From: Rhizorhabdus wittichii RW1
GTDB taxonomy: Bacteria > Pseudomonadota > Alphaproteobacteria > Sphingomonadales > Sphingomonadaceae
DNA length: 64,000 nucleotides
Direction: 5' to 3'
Assembly (NCBI GenBank): GCA_000016765.1
Contig: CP000699.1
Span: 3,559,001 to 3,623,000, forward strand
This document shows, piece by piece, positions 25,104 through 32,792 of the stretch; positions within the stretch are counted from its first letter, which is position 1; every line of letters begins with the position of its first letter. The position numbers and the translations under genes were made by a program. Under the pieces are notes generated by a model. That model did not search any database and was not told the DNA's origin. It saw nothing but the letters and a program-made list of their open reading frames with translations.

Positions 25104-27296
25104 TCAGAAATTATAGCCGACGCTGCCGCCGAACCAGCGCGGACGCGCATAGGCCTGGTTGGCGAAACCGAACGACGCGCTCAGGTCGAGATTGTAGATC
25201 CGGTATTTCTTGTCGGTCAGGTTGTTCGCGAACGCCGCCAGCGTCCAGTGGTCGTCGTCCGACGACCAGGAGATGCGGGCATTGCCGACGATGCGCGACG
25301 GCTCGCGGTCGATCGGCGCGTTGAACGTCGAGAAATAGAGCGAGGAGTCGTATTTCCAGTCGGTCTGCAGCGCGAGCTGGCCCGGGCCGACCGGGAAGGC
25401 GTAGCGCGCCATGCCGCCGATGCTCCATTTCGGCGCCTGCGGCATGTCGCGGTCGGCGACGCGGCCGCTCGGCAGGGTGATGCCCTTCACCTTGGTGTCG
25501 AGCCAGGTCAGGAAGCCCGACAGCATCAGGCCGCGCGCCGGGCGCAGCACCAGCTCGGTCTCGACGCCGGTCACCCGCGCGGGGACGTTGGCGACGATCT
25601 GCGACAGGCCCTGCAGGGTGAAGGCCTGATAGTCCTTATAGTCGTAGTGGAAGACCGCGCCGTTGAAGGTGACCTTGCGGTCGAGCAGGGTCAGCTTGAA
25701 CCCGGCTTCGTAGTTGGTCAGCACTTCCTGGTCGTAGGGCAGGGTGGTCGGGTCGATCGGCGTGAACGCCTGCACGCCGAAGCCGCCGCTCTTGGTGCCG
25801 CGGTTGACGCCGGCATAGAGCAGCACGTCGTCGGTCGGGCGATAGTCGACCTGGACCTTGCCCGACCAGTTCTTGAAGGTCTGCTTGGCGAGGCCGGGGT
25901 TGGTCGTCCGGTTGAAGACGAAGTCCTGCACGCCGTTCTCGGCATGGGCGAAGTCGTAGGTCTTGCGGTCCCAGCTGTAGCGGCCGCCGACGGTCAGGCT
26001 GATCTGGTCGGTGGCCTTGTACTCGACCTGCCCGAACAGCGCGACTGAATCGGTCTTCTGCCGCCCGCCATAATTCTCCAGCAGGCCGAGCACCGGCGCG
26101 GCGTCGATCTGATAGTCGTTGTCGGTGCGGATCTTGAGGCCGTAGATGCCGGCCAGCCAGGTGAAGCGATCGGTGTCGCCCGACAGGCGCAGCTCCTGCG
26201 AGAGCTGGTAGAGGTCCTGCGCGGTGTCATAGTGGAAGATGTGGACCGGCGACATGTCCGAATCCTCGCCGAAGCGCTTCCTGAGGTCCTGGTAATCGGT
26301 GATCGAGGTCAGCTTGGCGCCGCCGAAGTCCTGCTCGTAGCGGACCGTGGCGCTCCAATATTTGCGGTCGAAGAAGCCGATCCGGTCGAACGAGCCGGTG
26401 AAGGGGTCGTTGTCGGGCTCCTTGTAGCCGAACGCGTCGCAGCCGCCGCAGGTGCCCCAGAAGTCGTCGTTCGGGCCGAGCTTGAAGCCCAGGCCGTCGG
26501 CGTCGAAGCCGGCGGCGACATGGCTGTAGAGGCCGCCGCTCGTCTCATGGTCGTTGCGCAGGCCTTGCAGCTTGACGAGCAGGGTGCCGCTGTCGCCGAC
26601 GTCGGCCTCGATCTGCAGGCGGCCGCCATAGAAGCGGGCATTGCCGATGTCGCGGCCGATCCGGTTCTCGATATAGCCGCCATGATGGTCGCTGGTGAAC
26701 GACAGGCGGGCGCGGACCCGCTCGCTCAGCGGGCCGCTGATCGCGCCCTCGGTCGCGATCTGGCCATAGCTGCCGACGGTGAGCTGCGCATAGCCTTCGA
26801 GCTCGCGGGTCGGGCGCTTGGTGATCACCTGGACGAGGCCGCCGGTGGCGTTGCGCCCGAACAGTGTGCCCTGCGGCCCGCGCAGGATCTCGACGCGCTC
26901 GAGGTCGAACATCTGGCCGCTGATCGCGCCGAGCGCGCTGACATAGACCTCGTCATTGTAGAAGGCGATCGGCGCCTCCTGCGAGTCGGCGAAGTCGTTC
27001 TGCGACACGCCGCGGATGTTGAAGACGGTGATCGTCGGGCTGTACTGGGCGACCTGGAGGCCGGGGACCTGCGCGGCGAGCGCGGTCATGTCCTGGCGGC
27101 CGACCGAATCGAGCATGGCGCCGCCGATCGCGGTGACCGACAGGCCGATGTCCTGCAGCTTCTGCTCGCGCTTCTGGGCGGTGACGACGATTTCGTCGTC
27201 GGCGCCCTGGGCCATGGCGGCGGCCGGCGCGAGCATGGTTCCGGCGAGCAGCGCCAGCTTCACCCAGCCCTGCATCGGATTGCGTGCTGTCTTCAT
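25104..27296 (-). CDS. TonB-dependent receptor, first gene of the aau operon
   Basis: A 730-aa outer-membrane receptor with a signal peptide (about 1-29, ending AAMAQG), the plug start DDEIVVTAQKREQKLQD, the plug motif VEILRGPQGTLFGRNATGG and a barrel ending in GGSVGYNF. The stop is 20 bp before the cytochrome gene, and all seven genes to 21369 run in the same direction, so it is most likely co-transcribed with aauBEDA. The promoter at 27343-27370 carries two copies of the TetR operator candidate. The pairing with an amine dehydrogenase suggests it imports an amine or amine-releasing substrate. Ligand unknown. Confidence 0.92.
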   Translation of the reverse strand: MKTARNPMQGWVKLALLAGTMLAPAAAMAQGADDEIVVTAQKREQKLQDIGLSVTAIGGAMLDSVGRQDMTALAAQVPGLQVAQYSPTITVFNIRGVSQNDFADSQEAPIAFYNDEVYVSALGAISGQMFDLERVEILRGPQGTLFGRNATGGLVQVITKRPTRELEGYAQLTVGSYGQIATEGAISGPLSERVRARLSFTSDHHGGYIENRIGRDIGNARFYGGRLQIEADVGDSGTLLVKLQGLRNDHETSGGLYSHVAAGFDADGLGFKLGPNDDFWGTCGGCDAFGYKEPDNDPFTGSFDRIGFFDRKYWSATVRYEQDFGGAKLTSITDYQDLRKRFGEDSDMSPVHIFHYDTAQDLYQLSQELRLSGDTDRFTWLAGIYGLKIRTDNDYQIDAAPVLGLLENYGGRQKTDSVALFGQVEYKATDQISLTVGGRYSWDRKTYDFAHAENGVQDFVFNRTTNPGLAKQTFKNWSGKVQVDYRPTDDVLLYAGVNRGTKSGGFGVQAFTPIDPTTLPYDQEVLTNYEAGFKLTLLDRKVTFNGAVFHYDYKDYQAFTLQGLSQIVANVPARVTGVETELVLRPARGLMLSGFLTWLDTKVKGITLPSGRVADRDMPQAPKWSIGGMARYAFPVGPGQLALQTDWKYDSSLYFSTFNAPIDREPSRIVGNARISWSSDDDHWTLAAFANNLTDKKYRIYNLDLSASFGFANQAYARPRWFGGSVGYNF

Positions 27297-27324
27297 GTGT
27301 CCCTTTTCCCTCCCCGGGATTTAT

Positions 27325-27338
27325 TCGAATTGTTTCGA
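27325..27338. promoter_or_regulatory. TetR operator candidate, copy A
   Basis: TCGAATTGTTTCGA is a perfect 5-bp inverted repeat with a 4-base centre. It lies just downstream of the -10-like CATAGT of the receptor/aau promoter, where a repressor would block the transcription start. Confidence 0.6.
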
Positions 27339-27342
27339 GTAA

Positions 27343-27370
27343 ACTATGTCGAATTTTTTCGATTTGTAAA
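27343..27370 (-). promoter_or_regulatory. Candidate promoter of the receptor-aau operon
   Basis: Read on the minus strand, TTTACA (27370-27365) and CATAGT (27348-27343) are 16 bases apart, matching five of six and four of six consensus positions. The spacer contains operator copy B almost exactly. The resulting leader is about 40 bases. Confidence 0.5.
27349..27362. promoter_or_regulatory. TetR operator candidate, copy B
   Basis: TCGAATTTTTTCGA repeats the TCGAA-N4-TTCGA pattern 24 bp from copy A, slightly more than two helical turns. It fills the spacer of the proposed promoter. Two sites at this spacing would allow cooperative binding of two dimers. Confidence 0.6.
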
Positions 27371-27411
27371 GGCGAATTAGCCCCATGCCGGTGCAAATCC
27401 GATCCGTAATA

Positions 27412-27453
27412 ACCGAATTTAGTTCGGTCCAGATTCGACTTGACTTGGTCGAA
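27412..27453. promoter_or_regulatory. Two further palindromes upstream of TetR 2
   Basis: ACCGAA-N5-TTCGGT (27412-27428) and TTCGAC-N8-GTCGAA (27434-27453) are perfect 6-bp inverted repeats. They share the TCGA/CGAA core with the operators and may control the TetR gene itself. No clear sigma-70 elements were identified for the plus direction. Confidence 0.4.
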
Positions 27454-27506
27454 CCGATCTCTCAGTGCAGCCGGAAGCGGGCGGAATTCGGGCCCCGCGG
27501 GGAGTG

Positions 27507-28130
27507 ATGATCGGCTTGGCCAGACGGACGCAGGAGCGAGGACGGACGCGCAGGGCCGCATTGGTCGAAGCGAGTCGGAAGCTGTTGCGGGCCCGTGAGA
27601 TCGACGAGATCTCGCTGACCGACATCGCCGAGGAAGCCGGCATCCCGAAAAGCTCGGCCTATCATTTCTTCTCGCACGTGCTCGAAGTGTTCGAGGCCGC
27701 GGCCGGCGACATAGAGGCCGAGCTCCAGGCCTGGCTGGAGGAGCTGTCGACCGAGGGCTGCAGCGACTGGCGGCAGGTCGTCACCCGTTTCACCGGCCGG
27801 GGCGCGGCCTATTTCAACGGCAATCGCGACGCGATGCAGCTCCTGATCGGCCCGAAGAGTCCGGCGGCGATCAAGCTGAAGGACCGGCAGAACGACTTCG
27901 CGATCGCGGCCCAACTCAAGGACGATATCTCCGCGCATTTCCAGCTTCCCGAGCTGGCCGACACGCCCGAGATCTTCTTTCGCGGAATCGAGATCGCCGA
28001 CCTGTTCTTCGGCCTGTCGGTGATCCGGCACGGCCACATCACCGACGATTTCGACCGCGAGGCGGCGCGCGCCACCTGCGCCTATCTGTCGCTCTACCTG
28101 CCCGTCGTCCTGCCGCGCGCGGCGGCTTGA
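27507..28130 (+). CDS. TetR family transcriptional regulator (island regulator 2)
   Basis: A 207-aa TetR repressor divergent from the receptor-aau operon. The HTH is in LTDIAEEAGIPKSSAYHFF at about residues 35-53, and the ligand domain has EIADLFFGLSV, as in the first TetR. The ATG at 27507 follows GGGGAG; an in-frame GTG at 27465 lacks a ribosome site. It probably binds the TCGAA-N4-TTCGA sites. Its resemblance to regulator 1 and the shared sites suggest that both sense related compounds, or cross-regulate. The inducer could be the amine, aldehyde or parent amide. Confidence 0.87.
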   Translation: MIGLARRTQERGRTRRAALVEASRKLLRAREIDEISLTDIAEEAGIPKSSAYHFFSHVLEVFEAAAGDIEAELQAWLEELSTEGCSDWRQVVTRFTGRGAAYFNGNRDAMQLLIGPKSPAAIKLKDRQNDFAIAAQLKDDISAHFQLPELADTPEIFFRGIEIADLFFGLSVIRHGHITDDFDREAARATCAYLSLYLPVVLPRAAA

Positions 28131-28145
28131 AAGATTGAAGCGCGC

Positions 28146-28237
28146 GTCATCCTGGCGAAAGTCAGGATCCATTGCCGCTCCGTCGGAATGGAGTCGCGGC
28201 GTTGCGGCTCTGGATGCTGAATCACGTTCAGCATGAC
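28146..28237. repeat. REP-like inverted repeat pair 2
   Basis: The left part (28146-28171) starts GTCATCCTGG and ends CAGGATCCA; the right part (28211-28237) is TGGATGCTGAA-N5-TTCAGCATGAC. The right half matches the arms at 21226-21357. The outer GTCAT...ATCCA is shared by both halves in inverted orientation. It lies between convergent genes (TetR 2 and Lrp). Confidence 0.7.
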
Positions 28238-28265
28238 GAAGGCGCAAGGGCGGCGTGGCCCTGCC

Positions 28266-28739
28266 TCAGACCGGAACCTCGGTGGTGTACTTGATCTGCT
28301 CCATCGCGAAGGACGAGCTGACGTCGCTGATCGTCACGCCGCCGATCAGCGTCTTGTAGATCCGGTCATAGTCGGCGATGTCGGCGGCGACGATCTTGAG
28401 CAGATAGTCGGTCTCGCCGCTCATCCGGTAGAATTCGGCCACCTCCGGGATGGCGCGGACATGGTCGGCGAAGGCGGACAGCCAGTCGCTGGCATGGTGG
28501 TTGGTCTTGATCGCGACGAACACGGTGACGCCCAGCCCGATCGCCTCGCGGTTGACCAGCGCGACGGTGCCGGTGATGACGCCGGCCTCCTGCATCCGCT
28601 TGACCCGGTTCCAGCACGGCGTCGCCGACAGGCCGACCCGGCGCGCCAGCTCGGCATTGGAGAGGGTCGCGTCGCGTTGCAGCTCGCGCAGGATGCCGCG
28701 GTCGAATCGGTCGAGGGAAATTTCCTCACGATGGGGCAT
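28266..28739 (-). CDS. Lrp/AsnC family transcriptional regulator
   Basis: A 157-aa leucine-responsive-type regulator. The N-terminal HTH covers LSNAELARRVGLSATPCWNRVKRMQ (about 25-50); the C-terminal RAM ligand domain includes FVAIKTNHHASDW, YRMSGETDYLLKI and GVTISDVSSSFAMEQIKY. The length is typical. It is divergent from a small DUF6356-like gene, with a palindrome between them. Such regulators usually respond to amino acids or amine-derived acids, so it could link the neighbouring amine island to nitrogen status; that is speculation. Confidence 0.9.
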   Translation of the reverse strand: MPHREEISLDRFDRGILRELQRDATLSNAELARRVGLSATPCWNRVKRMQEAGVITGTVALVNREAIGLGVTVFVAIKTNHHASDWLSAFADHVRAIPEVAEFYRMSGETDYLLKIVAADIADYDRIYKTLIGGVTISDVSSSFAMEQIKYTTEVPV

Positions 28740-28775
28740 AGGGAGGATAATCTTCCTGGATTTATCGCGAAATGA

Positions 28776-28800
28776 CCGGAAATTGAGAAGCTATTTCCGG
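28776..28800. promoter_or_regulatory. Palindrome CCGGAAAT-N9-ATTTCCGG in the Lrp divergon
   Basis: Perfect 8-bp arms with a 9-base AT-rich centre lie 37 bp before the Lrp start and 49 bp before the divergent small gene. It is a good candidate Lrp-type autoregulatory site. Confidence 0.5.
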
Positions 28801-28848
28801 CCTTATAGCGATATTCCTACTCCCATATCAATCGTGGGAGACGGCCCT

Positions 28849-29058
28849 GTGCGACATCTGCTGACCGATCATCCGGCCTCGGTGGGGGAAAGCTATTTCG
28901 AGCATATGGCGCATGCCGGAGGTTTCGGCCTGTCGATGATCGCGGCGGGCGTCGCCTGCATGGTCCATGCGATCCTGCCGGCCTGCTTCGTCTCGACCGG
29001 CAGCAACACGATCCGCCGGCTCCACGACCGGATGGTGACCCACCGCCGCAAGCAATAG
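28849..29058 (+). CDS. Small DUF6356-like protein
   Basis: A 69-aa protein started by GTG at 28849, with GGGAG eight bases upstream. The segment LLTDHPASVGESYFEHMAHAGGFG and the following hydrophobic stretch SMIAAGVACMVHAILPACF look like the short capsule or membrane-associated DUF6356 proteins common in sphingomonads; the hydrophobic part could be one membrane helix. The function of the family is not known to me. It is divergent from the Lrp gene and converges on the peroxiredoxin-like gene. Confidence 0.65.
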   Translation: MRHLLTDHPASVGESYFEHMAHAGGFGLSMIAAGVACMVHAILPACFVSTGSNTIRRLHDRMVTHRRKQ

Positions 29059-29077
29059 CCGGCGCGCCTGTCGCGGT

Positions 29078-29743
29078 TCAGGCGGCCTGCGCCCGTTGCC
29101 GGACCGCCGCGATCACCGTGTCCGCCTCGGTGCGGCGCAGCCAGTCGGGGCTGACGTCGACGAACCGCACGACGTGATCGGCATCGATCAGGATCACCGC
29201 GGGCTGGGGCAGCTCCCAGCTTCCCGTACCGGTCAGCGCGCCGATCCAATGGCTGTCGCCCTGCGGGACGGGCGGATCGTCGTGCGGGGTGAAGGCGATG
29301 CCCAGGCGGCGGGCGAGGGCGTTGCCCCGGTCCGCCGCGACCGGGAAGCCGAGGCCGTGGCGCGCCTCGATCTCGCTCAGCCCCGTTTCGGGCAGATGCG
29401 GGCTGACCCCGACCAGCGCGATGCCCGCCGCGTCGAGGAAGGGGCGCAGCGTCCGGTCGTAATGCGGCAGGGCGATGTTGCAGGCGGGGCAGCCGGCGAA
29501 GCGGAAGAAGACCAGCGCGACCGGGCCGCGGCTGGTCAGCCGGTCGAGCGTCACGGTCTCGCCCGTCGACAGTTCGAGGCTGAACGGCTCCAGCCGGTCG
29601 CCGACCGCGACGATCCGCGCCGGATCGAACGCCGCGACCAGCGCCGCGCGCTGCTCGACATTCCTGCGCAGCTTGTCGGGGTCCCAACTCCGCAACCGTT
29701 CCGCATGGAGGGCGTCGAATTGGGCGATCAGCGTTTCCGGCAT
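29078..29743 (-). CDS. Peroxiredoxin-like AhpC/TSA family protein
   Basis: A 221-aa thioredoxin-fold protein. The start at 29743 has AGAGGA upstream; longer forms to 29830 lack support. The redox motif is in FFRFAGCPACNIALPHYD (CPAC at about 95-98), typical of peroxiredoxin-like proteins with a thioredoxin CXXC motif. Further family features are GVSPHLPETG and PAVILIDADHVVRFVDVSPDW. It lies opposite the TauD-type dioxygenase. A role in peroxide or thiol redox is likely but not specific. Confidence 0.78.
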   Translation of the reverse strand: MPETLIAQFDALHAERLRSWDPDKLRRNVEQRAALVAAFDPARIVAVGDRLEPFSLELSTGETVTLDRLTSRGPVALVFFRFAGCPACNIALPHYDRTLRPFLDAAGIALVGVSPHLPETGLSEIEARHGLGFPVAADRGNALARRLGIAFTPHDDPPVPQGDSHWIGALTGTGSWELPQPAVILIDADHVVRFVDVSPDWLRRTEADTVIAAVRQRAQAA

Positions 29744-29978
29744 GATGGGAATCCTCTTCTCGATCACCGAACGAGTATCGCGGCCGGGCTGCGGCGACCA
29801 ATGAGAGTTGGCAAAGATTCGATTGAGCAAAGCTCATGATTTGGTCGGATGGGCGTTAGTGAAATTCTGTCGCCGATCTATTTGCAATTACAATCGATCG
29901 GCGGCTTCTTTTCATAATAAGAGGCGCCGCCGGCGCGGTAAGTCGATCTCCTCTGTCCCTGACGAAGAGGAAATCGCC
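29744..29978. promoter_or_regulatory. Divergent intergenic region, peroxiredoxin-like / TauD-like
   Basis: A 235-bp AT-richer region without a supported gene. TGAGC-AAA-GCTCA at 29824-29836 is a small palindrome and could be a regulator site. I found no convincing sigma-70 or sigma-54 promoter here. Confidence 0.3.
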
Positions 29979-30839
29979 ATGTCCGTTGCCGCTTCCGCCG
30001 CCCTGCCCGACGATGATTCGATCCGCATCCGCCCGCTTCAGCCGACCATCGGCGCCGAGGTCGAGGGCGTCGACCTGAGCCGCCCGCTGGCCCCCGCCCA
30101 GCGCGACGCGATCCGCGCCGCGGTGCTGCGCCACAAGGTCGTCTTCTTCCGGGACCAGGCGCTCGACAATGAAAGCCAGGCCGCTTTCGCCGCCCAGTTC
30201 GGCGCGCTCTACACCCATCCGAGCACGACCCGCGATCCGCGGGTGGCGCCGATCCACCGCATCGCCGCCGTCGATGCCGCCAAATATGAGAAGCGCCTCC
30301 ATCGCGACGTGCCGCCCGGCGACGGCTATCACAGCGACACGAGCTGGCGGCTGGTGCCGACTTGGGGCGCGGTGCTGCGCGCGGTCACCCTGCCGGAGGT
30401 CGGCGGCGACACGATCTGGGTCGACGCCAACCTCGCCTATGAGGGGCTGTCCGCCGAGCTCAAGGAGCGCCTCGAAGGGCTCCACGTCACCCATGACTTC
30501 CGCGAGGCGCTGGCCGCGTCGGGCCACGACTATCCGATCGTCGCCCATCCGGTGGTGCGCGCCCATCGCGAGACCGGGCAGAAGATCCTCTGGGTCAACC
30601 TCACCCAGAAGCCGCAGATATTGGGCGTCGAGCTGGCCGAGAGCCGCGCGCTGCTCGACGAGGTGCTGCGCCAGTACAAGCGCCCCGAATTCCAGGTGCG
30701 CTTCTCGTGGCGGCCCGGCTCGGTGGCGTTCTGGGACAATCGCGCCGCCGTCCATTACGCGGTCAGGAACTACGGCGATTTCCCCCGCCATCTCGAACGG
30801 GTGCTGATCGCCGACGAGCCGCTCTACGCCGGCCTCTGA
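29979..30839 (+). CDS. TauD/TfdA-type Fe(II)/2-oxoglutarate dioxygenase
   Basis: A 286-aa non-heme iron dioxygenase that couples 2-oxoglutarate decarboxylation to substrate hydroxylation, often releasing sulfite, phenol or amine. The iron facial triad is visible as His-X-Asp in GYHSDTSW and the distal His in NRAAVHYAV; the 2-oxoglutarate-binding Arg is in HLERVLIAD. The N-terminus has the family motif IGAEVEGVDLSRPL. The ATG at 29979 follows GAAGAGGAAA. It stands alone and converges on the sigma-54 activator. The substrate is unknown. Confidence 0.9.
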   Translation: MSVAASAALPDDDSIRIRPLQPTIGAEVEGVDLSRPLAPAQRDAIRAAVLRHKVVFFRDQALDNESQAAFAAQFGALYTHPSTTRDPRVAPIHRIAAVDAAKYEKRLHRDVPPGDGYHSDTSWRLVPTWGAVLRAVTLPEVGGDTIWVDANLAYEGLSAELKERLEGLHVTHDFREALAASGHDYPIVAHPVVRAHRETGQKILWVNLTQKPQILGVELAESRALLDEVLRQYKRPEFQVRFSWRPGSVAFWDNRAAVHYAVRNYGDFPRHLERVLIADEPLYAGL

Positions 30840-30847
30840 CCTTTGGG

Positions 30848-30877
30848 GCTCGGCCGGCGCCTCAGCGCAGGCCGAGC
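30848..30877. terminator. Bidirectional hairpin between convergent dioxygenase and sigma-54 activator
   Basis: GCTCGGCC pairs with GGCCGAGC around a 14-base loop. It covers the stop codon of the activator gene and begins 9 bp after the dioxygenase stop, as expected for a shared terminator. Confidence 0.5.
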
Positions 30878-32607
30878 TTCTTCACCCGATAGGCGATCTG
30901 GTTGCGGCTCATGCCGATCAGCCGGCCCGCCTCGACCTGGTTGCCGCCGCACTGGTCGAGCGCGCTGCGCACCATATGGTCGACCACCTCGTCGTGGGAG
31001 AGGCCGCTTTCGAGCAGCGCGGCGCCGATCGGCGGGCGCTGCGGCCGCTTGGCGGTCTCGATGATGAAGTCGGCGAGCGGATCGTGCGACATGCCGTCCT
31101 CGGGCTGGAGCGCGTCGCCCGACATCATCAGGTGATGGACCCCGATCATCTCCCCGTCCGAGGCGAGGATGACGCCGCGCTCGATGGTGTTCTCCATCTC
31201 GCGGATGTTGCCAGGCCAATGATAGTCGTGGAACAGGCGGATGACGCGATCGTCGAAGCTGATGTCGCGCTTGTGGTGGCGCGCGGTGAATTTGCGCAGG
31301 AAGAAATTGGCGAGCAGCGGGATGTCGGCGCGCCGGTCGCGCAGCGGCGGGATCCAGATCGGGAAGGTGTTGAGGCGGTAGAACAGGTCGGCGCGGAAGC
31401 GGCCGGCCTCGACGTCGGCGCGCATCTTCGCGTTGGTCGCCGCGATCAGCCGCACGTCGCACCTGATCGACCGGGTGCCGCCGACCCGCTCATATTCGCC
31501 CTCCTGCAGCACGCGCAGCAGCTTGCCCTGGGCGGCGAGCGACAGCGTGCCGATCTCGTCGAGGAACAGCGAGCCGCCGTCGGCGCGCTCGAACCGGCCG
31601 GCGCGCGAGGCGTCGGCGCCGGTATAGGCGCCCTTCTCGACCCCGAACAATTCCGCCTCGATCAGCGTGTCGGGGATGGCGGCGCAGTTGACCGCGACCA
31701 GGTCGCGGTCGGCGCGGCGGCTGCGGCGGTGCAGTTCGCGGGCGAACACCTCCTTGCCGACCCCGCTTTCGCCGAGGAACAGCACCGGCGCCTCCGACCG
31801 GGCGACCTTGTCGACCAGGTGCAGCGTGACGTTGAAGCCGGGCGAGGCGCCGACCATCGGCCGCGCGCCAAGCGGTCCGTCGTCGCGATCGGGCGCGCCG
31901 ACCGCGACCGCCGCCGGCTTCCGGCGGCTGGCCGGGCGGTCGGGATAGCCCTCGGCGCGGAACCAGCGCAGCTCGCCGTCGGGGTCGTCCCAGTCCTCGG
32001 CCGGCTTGCCGACCAGGAAGCAATGCTTGTGCCCCATCGCGACGCAGCTCAGCTCGCGGAAGATGATCGGCCGGCCGAAGAAGGCGGAGGAATAGCCCGA
32101 GGCATAGCCGACCTGCTGCCAGCCGCCGGGGTGCGGGCCGATCCCGATCTCCTTGAGATGGGCGTGGCATTCGGCCGAATTGTGCCATTCATATTCGCTG
32201 TAGAAATAGCCGGTCTTGCGATCGGCCTCGAAGACCTTCGGCACGACCTTGACCGACCCTTTGAGCGAATGGAGCTGGGGACCGACGGTGAAGCCCTCGA
32301 ACAGGGTGCCGTCCTTGCGCAGCTCGAGCGCCAGCGCGGCGTCGCCCGATCCGATGCTGTAGCCGATCCGCGACATCACCCCGCGCGCCCGATCATAGCC
32401 GAGCGCCGAGATCAGCTCGCGCCGCATGATCGCCAGGCCGGCATTGTCGGTCAGCACCATGCGCTGCCCGTTGAGGAATATCTCCGCCTTGTCGGGGTCG
32501 AAATGGAAGGTTTCGAGCAGGTCGGCGAGCGACGGATCGCTGGCCTGCCGGAAGCGATCGGCCAGCGACGGCCTGTCCGGGCCCTGGTTCTTCGCGGCGC
32601 GCACCAT
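30862..32607 (-). CDS. Sigma-54-dependent activator, XylR/DmpR type (V4R sensor)
   Basis: A 581-aa activator. An XylR_N-type domain (about 35-120) and a V4R effector-binding domain (about 120-205, with [18 protein letters not shown]) precede a sigma-54 AAA+ domain with Walker A GESGVGKE (about 279-286), GAYTGA (about 326-331, the sigma-54 contact loop) and LFLDEIG. A Fis-type HTH closes the protein ([21 protein letters not shown]). The start at 32607 lies just after GGGAGGGG. In XylR and DmpR, aromatic compounds bind this sensor directly. It is divergent from a TonB receptor with a -24/-12 promoter, so it probably switches on uptake and the Rieske oxygenases in response to an aromatic effector. 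Confidence 0.92.
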   Translation of the reverse strand: MVRAAKNQGPDRPSLADRFRQASDPSLADLLETFHFDPDKAEIFLNGQRMVLTDNAGLAIMRRELISALGYDRARGVMSRIGYSIGSGDAALALELRKDGTLFEGFTVGPQLHSLKGSVKVVPKVFEADRKTGYFYSEYEWHNSAECHAHLKEIGIGPHPGGWQQVGYASGYSSAFFGRPIIFRELSCVAMGHKHCFLVGKPAEDWDDPDGELRWFRAEGYPDRPASRRKPAAVAVGAPDRDDGPLGARPMVGASPGFNVTLHLVDKVARSEAPVLFLGESGVGKEVFARELHRRSRRADRDLVAVNCAAIPDTLIEAELFGVEKGAYTGADASRAGRFERADGGSLFLDEIGTLSLAAQGKLLRVLQEGEYERVGGTRSIRCDVRLIAATNAKMRADVEAGRFRADLFYRLNTFPIWIPPLRDRRADIPLLANFFLRKFTARHHKRDISFDDRVIRLFHDYHWPGNIREMENTIERGVILASDGEMIGVHHLMMSGDALQPEDGMSHDPLADFIIETAKRPQRPPIGAALLESGLSHDEVVDHMVRSALDQCGGNQVEAGRLIGMSRNQIAYRVKKLGLR

Positions 32608-32640
32608 CCCCTCCCTCGCTGTTTCTGAATTTTCAGCTTC

Positions 32641-32673
32641 TATCGCGCGGAGGGTGCTGATTTTTCCGCGATA
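32641..32673. promoter_or_regulatory. Candidate activator (UAS) site
   Basis: TATCGCG (32641-32647) and CGCGATA (32667-32673) form a perfect inverted repeat around 19 bases, about 75-105 bp upstream of the -24 element. A smaller palindrome CTGAA-TT-TTCAG lies at about 32625. This is the position expected for enhancer binding by the divergent activator. Confidence 0.45.
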
Positions 32674-32744
32674 TGCAAGGCCCTCGACGGTCGGCACGGA
32701 ACGCGACTTCCAGGAAATGGCGGATTCGCGTGGGTCGGCCGGGT

Positions 32745-32760
32745 TGGCACGCTTTCTGCT
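32745..32760 (+). promoter_or_regulatory. Sigma-54 (-24/-12) promoter
   Basis: TGGCACGCTTTCTGCT keeps the invariant GG (32746-32747) and GC (32758-32759) with exactly 10 bases between, and the full TGGCAC -24 element. It lies 33 bp before the receptor ATG and next to a sigma-54 activator gene. Confidence 0.72.
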
Positions 32761-32792
32761 TTTACGGTCGGCAAAACCAAGGAGGGGAAAAT

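Noticed and set aside
29820-29978. A second sigma-54 promoter before the TauD-type gene
   Set aside because: The best GG...GC pair there has 8 bases between, not 10, and no -24 consensus.
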